Origin: WJKR01 sp964556395
GTDB lineage: Archaea > Nanobdellota > Nanobdellia > Woesearchaeales > WJKR01
Direction: 5' to 3'
Length of the DNA stretch: 64,000 nucleotides
Assembly (NCBI GenBank): GCA_964556395.1
Contig: CAZKVR010000001.1
Coordinates: 186,001-250,000 of the forward strand
Within the stretch, counting starts at the first letter, position 1, and each line of letters opens with the position of its first letter. Shown here piece after piece: positions 23,408 to 32,831 of this stretch. The position numbers and the translations under genes were made by a program. The notes under the pieces were generated by a model, which was given only the letters and a program-made list of their open reading frames with translations, searched no databases and had not been told where the DNA came from.

Positions 23408-26400
23408 TCACTGAGAATCCCCGACCGGCACGAGGCAGTGGAGGTGACGTTCGTCATCGCAGCTATCAACGCTACTGAAGAGCCAACTGCCATCCACAGA
23501 GTAAGAGGACGAGCCGTACACGCCGTAGACATCTCGCGACGAGGAGGTCCACTCGTCGCAGTGGTTTCCTGAACTATGGGTTGAGCCGTCGCTACTAGAC
23601 CCGGTCCAGAACTCGGCGGTGCTCATCAGATCACCGTACTCGTCGTAAAAGAACGATCTGCCGCCGCTGCCGACTGAAAAGCCTTGTTTGCGGAAAAGGT
23701 CTGTGACATACGTGTCGCTACCGAAGGGGTCGTTCTTCGAGCAAGGCACGTCGACGTTGGAGCACACATGGACTTCGTCTTCGAAACGGGAGTCCGCGCC
23801 GAGCGTGCCGTCTGAGATGACTGCCTGCGCGGCTCGTGTGATGACATCGTCGCCCATCGACCCTTGCCGGGCGGCTGCGCGGCACTTCTCGTCAGCTCCC
23901 ATGACGCCGCCGAGGTCTCCGGTATAGGGGTCGCTCGTGACGTAGAGCCGGTAGCTGTCGATGCCGCAGGACGCGTCGCTGAGTTCTCCGTCGATGCAGA
24001 GCTTCTCAATTGCTTGCGCATTCGTACAGTATTCCTTACCCTCATATTCATCGGCGATGGCGACTATCTCGTAAGGCTGGTCGTACGTGTCGTCGCACTC
24101 CTCGTCAAGGTCTATCCGGCCGTTGTGAAGCCAGCACGAGGAGTCCGAGGCGAAGTTGCCGGGATCGCCCTCGCCGTCGAGGCGTATGTTACTGGTGAGG
24201 TATCGCCAGTCAACCCCTGCGGCGTCGTCATCCTTGAAACTGAGGAAGACCGTCTGGTTGGGGCCGGAACTGCAACGCTTCGCGTCGCTCGGGGTGAATC
24301 CTGAAGCCCTGTACCCTTCGACGAGCGGTTCCACGCTCCCGCTGAGGTTTTCGTAGTCGACGCGTACGAACCAATCCTCTTTGTTCTCGTCGTGTTCCAT
24401 GATGCCGCGTACCCGTTTGGAACCGTTCTCGGACAGGTAGAGGTAGGTGTAATCGCCTTGGATTGATTGGAAGGGGAGGGTGGTGGGTTCGGCGTCGCTT
24501 GTGCCTTCGCCTTCTCCGAGGAACATGTCGATGAAGAATCCTTTGACCGACTCCCAGAGCGAGGCCAGGAATCCTTGTGTGGGTGGCTCGTCGATGCTGA
24601 GGAGTAGTAGTTCGAGCGGCTTGTTGTAGGAGGCGTGGAGCTCGTCTGAACCCATGCACTCCACGAAGAAGTCGTCGGAGGATCCTTGTAGTATGATGTC
24701 GTCCGGCATGGTGTTGCCTTCGCCGTCTAGCGCGCAGTCAGGAGGGTCGTCGCTGCCGTTGAGCGGGTAGTACGTCCGGTAGAGCGATGCTATGAACTCG
24801 TTGACGTCGGTCGCCTGGTGGAGGGGTAGTGCGAGGTAGACTCGCTGGCCGTCGTCAGTCTCGTTGCGCAGCACGCAGGCGTGGGTGGCGTTGTCGCCCG
24901 GTGTTCCTAGCGGCGTCCCGAGAGCCGCGAGGCTCGTGCTGTTGAGAGGTTGCGCTTCGAGGTCGTAGTAGTCGCAGTGGAGGGTGTAGTCGTCGCCGGC
25001 CATGCCGTACAGCTTTGAGGCGAGGGCTTTGACGCGGGCGACGTCGCCCAGCGGCTTCCACTGGTCTGAGGGGTCGCAGTACCAGTGTCCGAGGATGCTG
25101 AAGTGGTCTACCTCTTCGACCACGAGGTCTTGGGCACTACCGCTGCCTCCTACCTGGCTGATGGTGTAGGTGCCGTCATCATTCTCATCGATACCGTACG
25201 CACTCATATCATCTTCATAAGGGGCTTCGAAGGATCCTTCGCCGCAACTCCACATCTTCCCCTCGCCACCCGCCTTCTTGTAGAGGAGGTGTGACCAGTA
25301 GCCGGGGTTGTTGCCGTACGCCCGGCTGACCGGGGTGTCATCCTTGACGCGGACGCCCCCCCAGCAAGCCGCTTCGGTGTCGAGGAAGTACTCTCCTCGT
25401 GTGAAGTCTGTCTCGTCAGGATTGACGTCGGCCTCGTCCTCGTAGGTGCGGCCGCAGCACGAAGTCCCGGTCCAGCCCGCGCTGAGCTGGGCGTTGCACG
25501 CGAAGCGCTCGGCATGGGTTTCTTCAAGGTTTGATCCTTCTTCGACTATCAGGTCTTCCAGCCACTCGTTCGCCGGCCCGGCGCAGTACATGGGGTCTTC
25601 GCCGCCTGGTTTGAGGACGACGTTGTCGACGACGACCCTGGTCTCGTCGCCTTCGCGGAGCGGCGTGACGTTCTTGACGTAGAGGTATAGCTCTTCGGCG
25701 TCAGGCAGGTCTTCTTCGAATGTTATCTCGACGTGGTGCCAGTGGTTCGGGATGAGCCTGTCGAGGACGAGGTGGTCTTCGAGCTCGAAGGAAGAATCCG
25801 CATCATCACCATTTCCTCGTAGGATGAGGTTCCTTGGCTTGTGAGGGCCTTGGTATCGGAGGTCGAAGGCGAGGACGTCGTCTTCTTTCCAGGTCCCTTT
25901 CATGAGATCGGGAACCGCTCCGAGACGGACATCGGATTCATGTTCCTCATCACTTATGGTGATACTCCTCATATAATCCGTGAGGTTCCCATACCCTCCG
26001 AAGGAAGCCTGGTCGAAGCTGAGCACGGTGTGCAGTTGGGTGCCGGTGCCGAAGACGCGCCCGTTGTCGGGGCCGAGGGCTCGGGACAGGGAGCTCCACG
26101 TGTCGATGTTGTAGCACTGGCTCTCGTGGCAGCACTCGGCGTACATCGGCCGGCCGTCGAGTCCTTCGTAGCACGTGATGGCGGGTGTTTCTCCCTCGGA
26201 CTCGTCTTCCGAGGTGGCATAGCCCCAACGCCCGACGCAACAATCGCCGTCGGCGCTGTCTACGATATCCCCATGGCAGACGAAGTCTTCTGAACCTTCA
26301 GGTATGACGACTGAGTCGCCGGCTCCTCCGAGCTCGGAACAAGTTTGATCACCAGGGCTTTCCTCGCAGTACCCTCCGAAGCAGCACTTACCGTCTCTAG

Positions 26401-29400
26401 CATCGACGAGGAATCCTAGGTTTGGGTCGAGAGAGACGCACACCTCATCGCATGGCTCGGAGGGCTGGTTGAAAGAGGCTCCGAACTCAGCGCACGATAA
26501 ACCGGTCTGACGCGGGTAGGAGTGGCCGAACCCTTCGTCCTTGAGGATGTCATCAGACGCTGGCGGATTACCATTGTCTTCATCCTCTGTTTCAAAGTCC
26601 CGCAGGGGCCTGCACTCGAAGCCGTCGCAACTGACACTCACGGAGGGTTCGAAGAATTCCTCGAAGTCATGGGTGGTTTCTGCGTTTGGGTGGTAGCAGC
26701 ACCCCATGAATTCTTCAGCCAGAGCCGACACATCCTCTTCAGTGAGCTCATTTTCGAATTTTTCGACATAATGTTCTAGTTCACCCTGCAACTCATCTTC
26801 ATCAAGTTCTGCGAGCGGTTCACAAAAATTGTTCTCGTTCGTCAGGACGTAGTTGCTCCAACCCTCGATTTGAGAGAGCGAGAATGAAGGCAATGATTCG
26901 TCGACGTCATCAGCCTTCCGCAACGGGCACAAAGAATCGAAAGCGATATCGGTATCGGTAGGAGGTAAGACTTCGTACTCATCAGACTCGATTGCGTTGC
27001 CCTCGTAGCCATTATCAGCGTCGCAGGCGAACCATGATTCAGCGTTGGAGACGAAGTCCCGCTCCAAGCCGGCGTGGATCCTGAAAGGATGCCTTAGGCC
27101 TTCTGCAGACCACCACTTCCAGGCACCGTCGTCGGCGTAGGTGATGCCGTTGTTGGCTCCTGACTTATCGCTGTAATCCTGGTTGCAGAAGTATTGCTGG
27201 TCTGATGAGACGTAGGCATGGTCTGAACTGGTGGTCTCGACCGGCGCACTTTGCTTGAGGGTGCAGGCAGGATTCTCCTGACAGTCTTCTGAACCGATAT
27301 CATCGCAGATGTCAGGCCGTATCTTGCGGTTCTCGGATTCTCCTTGAAAGATTCCTTGGTCGTTGTCAGCAACACATGCAGACACGACGCGGCATAAACC
27401 ACCGCAATCCTCAGTGCTGTAATAACTGCATATCCAATTAGATATTGGTTCGATACCCTTACACGTTTCAGATACAGAACAGCCTTCCACAGAACTGCAC
27501 TCTTCCATATCAAGATCGGCGCACTCCTCGACCGAGAGGTTTCGGATACAGTTCTCTTCCAGGATATTGATATAGGGATGTTCACATTGGTTGTAGTCAT
27601 CCAGGGATGGTTCTGAACAGGTTAATGATACGGAACAGGATTCATGATTGATGGCTTCTTGGGGGTCGACGTCGTCACAGCTCGTTTGTTCATCGCATTC
27701 CCAGGAGCAAGGGTTAGAGTTGGTATGGGGGTTCCCTGAAACATCCTCGCAGATATATGGGTCATCAAAGCCATCACAAACAAAAGTTCCTTGCACCGTC
27801 TGACAACTATAATCTGAGCAGAAGGAACCTTCAGCTGTGACCTCCGCTTCGCAACCCATAGCTTGACAAGCGGTGTCAAGCTCGTAAGAGTAAATGTCGC
27901 TGGAGTAATCGTCACAGGAGGCGTCCTCCATAGGCTTTCTGCAGACCGCGTAGCCTCCCCAGACAGAGCATTCGTCGAATGATTCCGGATCGTCACGAGT
28001 ACTGCAAGACGTCGAGTCTTGGCATTCCCAAGAACAAGCGTAATCACCGGAGTTATCTTCCACAGTCTTACAATCTTCTTCATTATTATAATCAGCACAA
28101 CTACAGGTATTAGGACCGCAATCGAATTCGCCGCCTTGACATTTATATTCCAGACAAGCATCCCCTTCTATATTTGGAGGAATATACTCGCAACCATTAT
28201 CTTCGCAGGAGTCTTCATCCCCTAGCCAGTCATCAATGTCGCCGGAGTACTGGTTGCAGTCGTCACCACCCTCAGATCCATCGCTGTAGGGGTGTCCACA
28301 TATGAATGCGTCGTCTCCGCAGCAGCCGTCAGAGCCATCATTCAAGCTATTGATGTCATGAGAGGTTATACTTTCTGAGCCTTCCAAGAAGAAAGGCGTG
28401 CTGTGAGATTGCCGGATATTATCCTCACAGTAACTTTCGGCATTGTTTTCTTTCCATCGTCCATCAGCACAGACTAAATCATTGTGTATGTGACTGTCAT
28501 CCTCGTCGTCACCGCAGCAATGATATCGTTCCGGGATATCGTCATAGTCGTCCGTGTGGGTGCCTATCCAGGAGTCGTCTCCGTACGCGGCTTTGCAGAA
28601 TTCTCCGACTTCGTCGAAATCGCGGAATTGCTCGAGCTTTGAGGCCAGATCTCCTGTTCCTATAGCGTTGTGGGAGATGACAAATTCGTCCGAGGTGAAC
28701 TCTTCCCCATCATTCAAATCCTGCAAGGAGTGGTCATCAAACTGGATGTCCATGTTGACGTTTTCTCCTTTTTTCTTATCATTTTCCTCGTCGTCAAGAT
28801 CCAAGCCGACGGCTATATAGTAGACTCCAGGGTCAAGTGACATTTCCTTCGACTCATAGGTGTAACTACCGCCGCAGTTTCCAGGATCGTGGTTATAGAA
28901 GTATCTTGATGAGTTGAGGTCGTCATTGTTTGGAGGAACACTCGAGTCTGAGAAGGTGAGGGGATGGATGTAGATGTGGGCTGTAGATTTTATATTGTGA
29001 GAATTGTGACAATATGTGTCCAGACCTAGTTTGACGGTTTCGATTGGCTCGAATACGTAAAGATATCCTTGGTGGGCTGTACTGGCTGTCGTCCAAATTC
29101 TGGTACTGAGGCGTAATTCCTCACTCGCATCGAAGCACTCGTCTTGGCGGTCGCTGCTAGCATAGTGCTTGTTCCGGAACGCGTTCCAGAAATCCTCGAC
29201 ATTATCAACACCAGCATCATTCTTATGGAAATAATTCTCTTGTACAGAACCATCGCCCTCGCCGGTATTTCCTTCAGTGACCACTTTGAAAGTGTAGGGT
29301 TGCTCAGAGCATGAGACCAATGGATGGAGTTCCGCATTCCCTAACTCGGCAGCCATGACGAGCGATAGCGTAAGGAGTAGGACGAGTAGCAATCTTTGAG

Positions 29401-29422
29401 AGGTATGCTTTTCGCTCACCAC
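23408..29422 (-). CDS. giant secreted protein with C-terminal DUF1554 lectin-like domain (2004 aa)
   Basis: GTG start at 29422 after GGTGTGATG; signal peptide of about 30 residues with a leucine-rich core. Residues about 300-730 are dense in cysteine and include a repeated module (ACSWECQDSTSC at about 462, PCSWECDEQTSC at about 571). A beta-sandwich-like segment in the middle (WHHVEITFEEDLPDAEELYL, VVVDNVVLKPG) looks like a carbohydrate-binding fold. Residues about 1823-2004 match DUF1554, a C-type-lectin-like domain: YVTSDPYTGDLGGVMGADEKC, then WTGSSSDGS, CDEWTSSS and a final DSCDDERHLHCLVP. Sequons are abundant. No C-terminal anchor. The 5' half of the gene is more AT-rich than the 3' half. 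Probably an adhesin. Confidence 0.82.
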   Translation of the reverse strand: MVSEKHTSQRLLLVLLLTLSLVMAAELGNAELHPLVSCSEQPYTFKVVTEGNTGEGDGSVQENYFHKNDAGVDNVEDFWNAFRNKHYASSDRQDECFDASEELRLSTRIWTTASTAHQGYLYVFEPIETVKLGLDTYCHNSHNIKSTAHIYIHPLTFSDSSVPPNNDDLNSSRYFYNHDPGNCGGSYTYESKEMSLDPGVYYIAVGLDLDDEENDKKKGENVNMDIQFDDHSLQDLNDGEEFTSDEFVISHNAIGTGDLASKLEQFRDFDEVGEFCKAAYGDDSWIGTHTDDYDDIPERYHCCGDDEDDSHIHNDLVCADGRWKENNAESYCEDNIRQSHSTPFFLEGSESITSHDINSLNDGSDGCCGDDAFICGHPYSDGSEGGDDCNQYSGDIDDWLGDEDSCEDNGCEYIPPNIEGDACLEYKCQGGEFDCGPNTCSCADYNNEEDCKTVEDNSGDYACSWECQDSTSCSTRDDPESFDECSVWGGYAVCRKPMEDASCDDYSSDIYSYELDTACQAMGCEAEVTAEGSFCSDYSCQTVQGTFVCDGFDDPYICEDVSGNPHTNSNPCSWECDEQTSCDDVDPQEAINHESCSVSLTCSEPSLDDYNQCEHPYINILEENCIRNLSVEECADLDMEECSSVEGCSVSETCKGIEPISNWICSYYSTEDCGGLCRVVSACVADNDQGIFQGESENRKIRPDICDDIGSEDCQENPACTLKQSAPVETTSSDHAYVSSDQQYFCNQDYSDKSGANNGITYADDGAWKWWSAEGLRHPFRIHAGLERDFVSNAESWFACDADNGYEGNAIESDEYEVLPPTDTDIAFDSLCPLRKADDVDESLPSFSLSQIEGWSNYVLTNENNFCEPLAELDEDELQGELEHYVEKFENELTEEDVSALAEEFMGCCYHPNAETTHDFEEFFEPSVSVSCDGFECRPLRDFETEDEDNGNPPASDDILKDEGFGHSYPRQTGLSCAEFGASFNQPSEPCDEVCVSLDPNLGFLVDARDGKCCFGGYCEESPGDQTCSELGGAGDSVVIPEGSEDFVCHGDIVDSADGDCCVGRWGYATSEDESEGETPAITCYEGLDGRPMYAECCHESQCYNIDTWSSLSRALGPDNGRVFGTGTQLHTVLSFDQASFGGYGNLTDYMRSITISDEEHESDVRLGAVPDLMKGTWKEDDVLAFDLRYQGPHKPRNLILRGNGDDADSSFELEDHLVLDRLIPNHWHHVEITFEEDLPDAEELYLYVKNVTPLREGDETRVVVDNVVLKPGGEDPMYCAGPANEWLEDLIVEEGSNLEETHAERFACNAQLSAGWTGTSCCGRTYEDEADVNPDETDFTRGEYFLDTEAACWGGVRVKDDTPVSRAYGNNPGYWSHLLYKKAGGEGKMWSCGEGSFEAPYEDDMSAYGIDENDDGTYTISQVGGSGSAQDLVVEEVDHFSILGHWYCDPSDQWKPLGDVARVKALASKLYGMAGDDYTLHCDYYDLEAQPLNSTSLAALGTPLGTPGDNATHACVLRNETDDGQRVYLALPLHQATDVNEFIASLYRTYYPLNGSDDPPDCALDGEGNTMPDDIILQGSSDDFFVECMGSDELHASYNKPLELLLLSIDEPPTQGFLASLWESVKGFFIDMFLGEGEGTSDAEPTTLPFQSIQGDYTYLYLSENGSKRVRGIMEHDENKEDWFVRVDYENLSGSVEPLVEGYRASGFTPSDAKRCSSGPNQTVFLSFKDDDAAGVDWRYLTSNIRLDGEGDPGNFASDSSCWLHNGRIDLDEECDDTYDQPYEIVAIADEYEGKEYCTNAQAIEKLCIDGELSDASCGIDSYRLYVTSDPYTGDLGGVMGADEKCRAAARQGSMGDDVITRAAQAVISDGTLGADSRFEDEVHVCSNVDVPCSKNDPFGSDTYVTDLFRKQGFSVGSGGRSFFYDEYGDLMSTAEFWTGSSSDGSTHSSGNHCDEWTSSSRDVYGVYGSSSYSVDGSWLFSSVDSCDDERHLHCLVPVGDSQ

Positions 29423-29491
29423 GTAGCATCACACCAGTATGACACGCACAGTACCGTCCAGGGCACTCACAAGCTTCTCCTCCCAGCTATC

Positions 29492-29500
29492 ATATTTAAA
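29492..29500 (-). promoter_or_regulatory. TATA box of the 2004-aa gene
   Basis: On the minus strand TTTAAATATG, about 70 bases before the GTG start. This leaves a leader of roughly 45-50 bases with a GGTGTGATG ribosome site, longer than for most genes here. Confidence 0.55.
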
Positions 29501-29513
29501 CCTTTCGAGAACC

Positions 29514-30068
29514 TTACAGGTTCTCTCTGAAGAATTCCCTTTCTTTCGGCGGCCGCACGCCAGTCCATGTTTGCGCGTGGCTGTACGCTCTCGTCTTGCA
29601 GCCATACTTGTCCAGTATCGTCTTGTTCTGCCGCATCCGTCCGAGCATTTTGGCGCGTTCCTTCCCGTCGAGGACGAGCGACAGGTCTAACGCGTACGTC
29701 TTCTCCTTCTCCTTGACGAGCTTGGCCGCGACCTGGTTGAGCCCTGAGCCGCGCCGGTGGGTCTTGTCCTTCTTCTCGAGGAGCTCTGCGTGGTAGATGA
29801 TGTCGACGGCTTTGGATTCGAGGCAGTCCCTCGTCGCCGGCGCGATGATGACATCATACTTCTGCTCGTAGCGTTGCGCTTCCCGCCCGTCCTTCACGAC
29901 GAGCCCTGACTTCACGGTCAAGCCTTCGACCGCGAGGTGTGACAGGACTTCCTTGTTGCCGTTCTCGTGCTTGGCGAACGCCACCACCACCTCTGTTTCG
30001 CCGAGCTTCCGCTGGAAGCCGAGCGTTGCCAGCGTCGTCTTGGGGTCGGTGTAGAGGATGACGTCCAT
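29514..30068 (-). CDS. rnp3: RNase P protein component 3 (Rpp30)
   Basis: A 184-residue protein from ATG 30068; the open frame continues to 30398 but there it only shadows the upstream gene, and a TATA box at 30091-30100 fits a leaderless start at 30068. It follows the Rpp30 (PHP/TIM-barrel) pattern: MDVILYTD, SGLVVKDG, YDVIIAP, KAVDIIYH, and a basic helix LNQVAAKLVKEK before LDLSLVL. Rpp30 pairs with Pop5 in the RNase P holoenzyme that trims tRNA 5' ends. It is somewhat shorter than usual (about 210). The Rpp29 partner subunit is encoded at 39332-39565. Confidence 0.85.
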   Translation of the reverse strand: MDVILYTDPKTTLATLGFQRKLGETEVVVAFAKHENGNKEVLSHLAVEGLTVKSGLVVKDGREAQRYEQKYDVIIAPATRDCLESKAVDIIYHAELLEKKDKTHRRGSGLNQVAAKLVKEKEKTYALDLSLVLDGKERAKMLGRMRQNKTILDKYGCKTRAYSHAQTWTGVRPPKEREFFRENL

Positions 30069-30090
30069 GAGAGCAAGAAAAAGAGACTGA

Positions 30091-30100
30091 CTATTTAAAT
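30091..30100 (-). promoter_or_regulatory. TATA box of the Rpp30 gene
   Basis: ATTTAAATAG on the minus strand, 23-32 bases before the ATG at 30068 and directly after the stop of the upstream gene, so Rpp30 has its own leaderless promoter. Confidence 0.6.
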
Positions 30101-30102
30101 GT

Positions 30103-30873
30103 TCATGCCACGCCGAGCGCTTTCCGCAGGCTGAACGACAAGGCGATGCTGAACACGATGTAGATGCCGATCCACCCCCAGTTGCCGACGAGCGGCGCGC
30201 CTTCGAGCGGCCGGATCTTCTCGTTCCCCAAAACCAGCTGTTTGTAAGGCTCCGCGTCGAGCTTCTGGACCGGTTGGACGTAGTTGCCCGTCTCGGACGT
30301 GATGGTGATGGTCTGAGACGCCTCTGCGCCTGACGAGTGGGTGAAGGCCAACTGGTAATCCCCCGGGTCGCCCCGTAGCGTCCACAACAGCTTGTCATCG
30401 TCGATGGCCTGCGTGGCGCCCTGGTCCTGGGCGATCTGCAATGCCGGCGTCGTCGAGAGCGTGACGTTGCCAGCGACGTCGTCGTCCACCACGAGGGTGA
30501 CGTTGAACGGCTGTCCCGGCTCGAGAGGATGGTAGGCCATGTGGGCGTTGAGCCATCCGAAGATGATAATAAGCGGAATCAGCGTGTACAGGGTCGGTTT
30601 GAAGCTGTGCTTCATGAGCTCCATGTTCTTCCCCATCATCTCCTTCTGGAGCGCCATCGCCTTCTTGGGGTCTTCCTTGGAGAGCTTCTTCAGCTTCTTC
30701 TGGTACTCCTTCATCTCCTTCTTCAGGGCTTTCATCCGTTTCTGGTCGGTGAGGTACTTGTACGCCAGTGTAGTGAGTACCGTGATGACCGCGCTGATGA
30801 CGAGGATGGCCGCCCACGAGGGCAAGCTGAGAAGCGGTGACAATAACGGGTCGAGGACGCCTTCGAGTACCAT
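30103..30873 (-). CDS. DUF106/EMC3-family membrane insertase (archaeal YidC-like)
   Basis: A 256-residue membrane protein of the EMC3/TMCO1/DUF106 group, distant relatives of YidC/Oxa1 that insert membrane proteins. Layout: helix at about residues 19-40, a highly charged coiled-coil hairpin (KALKKEMKEYQKKLKKLSKE) rich in lysine and methionine, a second helix near 95-113 (LYTLIPLIIIFGWLN), then an outer beta-rich domain of about 110 residues and a final helix near 238-252. The outer domain is longer than I expect for archaeal members. The position next to secY is conserved in archaea. A TATA box at about 30890-30900 gives a leaderless start. Confidence 0.88.
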   Translation of the reverse strand: MVLEGVLDPLLSPLLSLPSWAAILVISAVITVLTTLAYKYLTDQKRMKALKKEMKEYQKKLKKLSKEDPKKAMALQKEMMGKNMELMKHSFKPTLYTLIPLIIIFGWLNAHMAYHPLEPGQPFNVTLVVDDDVAGNVTLSTTPALQIAQDQGATQAIDDDKLLWTLRGDPGDYQLAFTHSSGAEASQTITITSETGNYVQPVQKLDAEPYKQLVLGNEKIRPLEGAPLVGNWGWIGIYIVFSIALSFSLRKALGVA

Positions 30874-31005
30874 GACAGGCTGGGAAGCCTCGGCTTATTT
30901 AAACCTAATGGAAAACGTAACGGGTGGAAAAAACGCTCTTGCCACGTCCCTGCCGCTGACGGCTCTTGCAAGGGACGACCTTGACGTGTATTTAAGAGAG
31001 AAAGG

Positions 31006-31012
31006 AAAAAAA
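31006..31012 (-). terminator. T-tract terminator after secY
   Basis: Seven T residues on the minus strand start about 5 bases after the secY stop, followed by further pyrimidine-rich sequence. Archaeal transcription ends at such T-runs, and the next gene has its own promoter, so this probably ends the ribosomal protein operon. Confidence 0.5.
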
Positions 31013-31016
31013 TGTT

Positions 31017-32348
31017 TTATTCGCCGCCCATGAACTTCCGCATCATCGGGTTCATGTCGTACATGTGCTCTTTCGCGATCTCCTCGTAGAGCCTGTACAC
31101 GATCATGACTGTCAACAGGATGCCGGTTCCCGAGCCGATGGCACCGGTCAAATCGGCGAGTCCGGCCAACAATCCGATGGCGATGCCGCCCATGACCGTC
31201 AACGGCTGGATGTACCGGTTCAGCAGTCGTTCCAGCACTCGCTGGTCCTTCCTGAAACCCGGTATCGACAAGCCGGAGGACATGATCTGCTTGGCCTGGC
31301 TCCTGGCATCAAGGCCTGATGTTTGCACCCAGAACCAGCTGAACAATACCGCGCCGCCAGTCATTATCATGAGGTAGACGAACCCTTGCGCGAGCATGAC
31401 GCCGCTGATGCTGCCCGTCAGACCGGCGTTCAAGAGGTTTGGCGCGCTCACCCAGTTCGCCAGGGTGGAGTTGGCGCTGCCGGTGATGAGCCGCGCGAAC
31501 AACTGTATGTTCGCCAGCAACGCAGCCACCAATATCACCGGGATGTTGGATGTGTAGAGGAAGTTGAGAGGCCAGCGTATGCCGTGACCCCTGATGCGTC
31601 CGAACGACAATGGTATCTCCACCTTCATGCTCTGGACGTAGACGACGAATGCGAACACGCCTATCGTCGCCAGGATGGCGCCGAGAGCCAGGCCTGCGGT
31701 CTGGCCGTCGAGGTTGAGGAATGCCTGGAAGACCTGCCACACCTTTCCGATGAAGTACGGGCTGCCCTGCTCGCTGATGAAGCTGAACAGCTGTGTGAAG
31801 ATCGTCTTTGACACGCCCGCGGCGATGAACAATGAGATGCCCGAGCCGAAGCCCCACTTGGATATGACTTCGTCCATGAACATGATCATGATGCCGCCCA
31901 GGAACAATTGGAACACCAACAATAATGGCGACACCCCCGCCCGCGGCGCGATGCCTCCGAGGTTGACGTAGATGAAAGCCTCGAGGATGATGAAGAATAT
32001 GCTGAGGATTTTCTGGAAGCCCTGGAAGCGCTTCTTGCCTTCCGGCGTGGTCATGTCGAACTTGAACAACCCGCTGCCGTTGAGCAGCTGCAGGATGATG
32101 CTCGCCGTGACGATGGGGCCGATGCCGAGGCTGATGATGCTGCCGAACTGGGCTCCCAGGACGATGCTCATGAACTCCAGTTGCTGGAGGGTGCTCTCGC
32201 CCGCCCCGAACACCGGGATGAGTCCTAGCACGAAGTAGATGACGAGTATGGTGAGCGTCCAGGTCAGCTTCTTCTTGAAGCCGAGCCGCTTCTCCTTCGG
32301 AGAGGCGACTTCGGGGAGGTTGTTCAGGAACCCGTCATACCATGCCAT
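31017..32348 (-). CDS. secY: preprotein translocase subunit SecY
   Basis: A 443-residue, ten-helix membrane protein, the channel subunit of the Sec translocon. The start contains LNNLPEVASPKEKRLGFKKK followed by the first helix; the plug-region pattern (STLQQLEFMSIVLGAQ, GSIISLGIGPIVTASIILQL) and the cytosolic loop PEGKKRFQGFQK are typical of SecY/Sec61. Length is normal for archaea. Last gene of the ribosomal protein operon, 3 bases after the stop of uL15, the usual arrangement. It would export the many signal-peptide proteins of the surface island. Confidence 0.97.
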   Translation of the reverse strand: MAWYDGFLNNLPEVASPKEKRLGFKKKLTWTLTILVIYFVLGLIPVFGAGESTLQQLEFMSIVLGAQFGSIISLGIGPIVTASIILQLLNGSGLFKFDMTTPEGKKRFQGFQKILSIFFIILEAFIYVNLGGIAPRAGVSPLLLVFQLFLGGIMIMFMDEVISKWGFGSGISLFIAAGVSKTIFTQLFSFISEQGSPYFIGKVWQVFQAFLNLDGQTAGLALGAILATIGVFAFVVYVQSMKVEIPLSFGRIRGHGIRWPLNFLYTSNIPVILVAALLANIQLFARLITGSANSTLANWVSAPNLLNAGLTGSISGVMLAQGFVYLMIMTGGAVLFSWFWVQTSGLDARSQAKQIMSSGLSIPGFRKDQRVLERLLNRYIQPLTVMGGIAIGLLAGLADLTGAIGSGTGILLTVMIVYRLYEEIAKEHMYDMNPMMRKFMGGE

Positions 32349-32351
32349 CGT

Positions 32352-32825
32352 TTACGCTCCTTCGTCGCTCGCCTCTTCAGAGGCGTTCGTCACGGTGACG
32401 GTGCCGCCGGCTTTTTTAACCTTTTCGATGGCGCCGTCGGTCGCGTTCGGCACGGTGATGGCCCATTTCCTCGTGGCTTGGCCCGTTCCCAACAATTTGG
32501 TGTAGCCCGCCTTGCCGAGGTCTATCGAGTGGGAGCCGTCCTTGACGGAGAGGTATCCTTCGTCCTGGAGCGTCCTGGTGAACCGTTCGAGGTGCGCCAG
32601 GGTGACCGGGGCGTTCCGCGTCCTCGTCTTGGAGACGAAACCGTGGTTGCCCGCGTAGCGGGTGTTCTTCCAGATGCTCGGCTTCTTCGCGTCTCCGCGC
32701 TTGCCAGAGCCGGCCGCTCCGCGTCCTCCGCGGTGGCCTGCTCCTCGTCGCTTCTTCATGGAGCCGCCGCCGTGCGTCTTGCTCCCGCGGTATCGTGAGT
32801 TCTTGCTGCGCTTGGTAGTGGTCAT
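32352..32825 (-). CDS. rpl15: ribosomal protein uL15
   Basis: A 157-residue large-subunit protein. The glycine/arginine-rich head (SKNSRYRGSKTHGGGSMKKR, then GAGHRGGRGAAG) is the archaeal/eukaryotic uL15 (L27a) signature that threads into the 23S core; the C-terminal half carries the globular fold ending in VTNASEEASDEGA. Slightly extended acidic C-terminus. Lies between uL30 and secY as in other archaea, 6 bases after the uL30 stop. Confidence 0.96.
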   Translation of the reverse strand: MTTTKRSKNSRYRGSKTHGGGSMKKRRGAGHRGGRGAAGSGKRGDAKKPSIWKNTRYAGNHGFVSKTRTRNAPVTLAHLERFTRTLQDEGYLSVKDGSHSIDLGKAGYTKLLGTGQATRKWAITVPNATDGAIEKVKKAGGTVTVTNASEEASDEGA

Positions 32826-32831
32826 GGTGGA

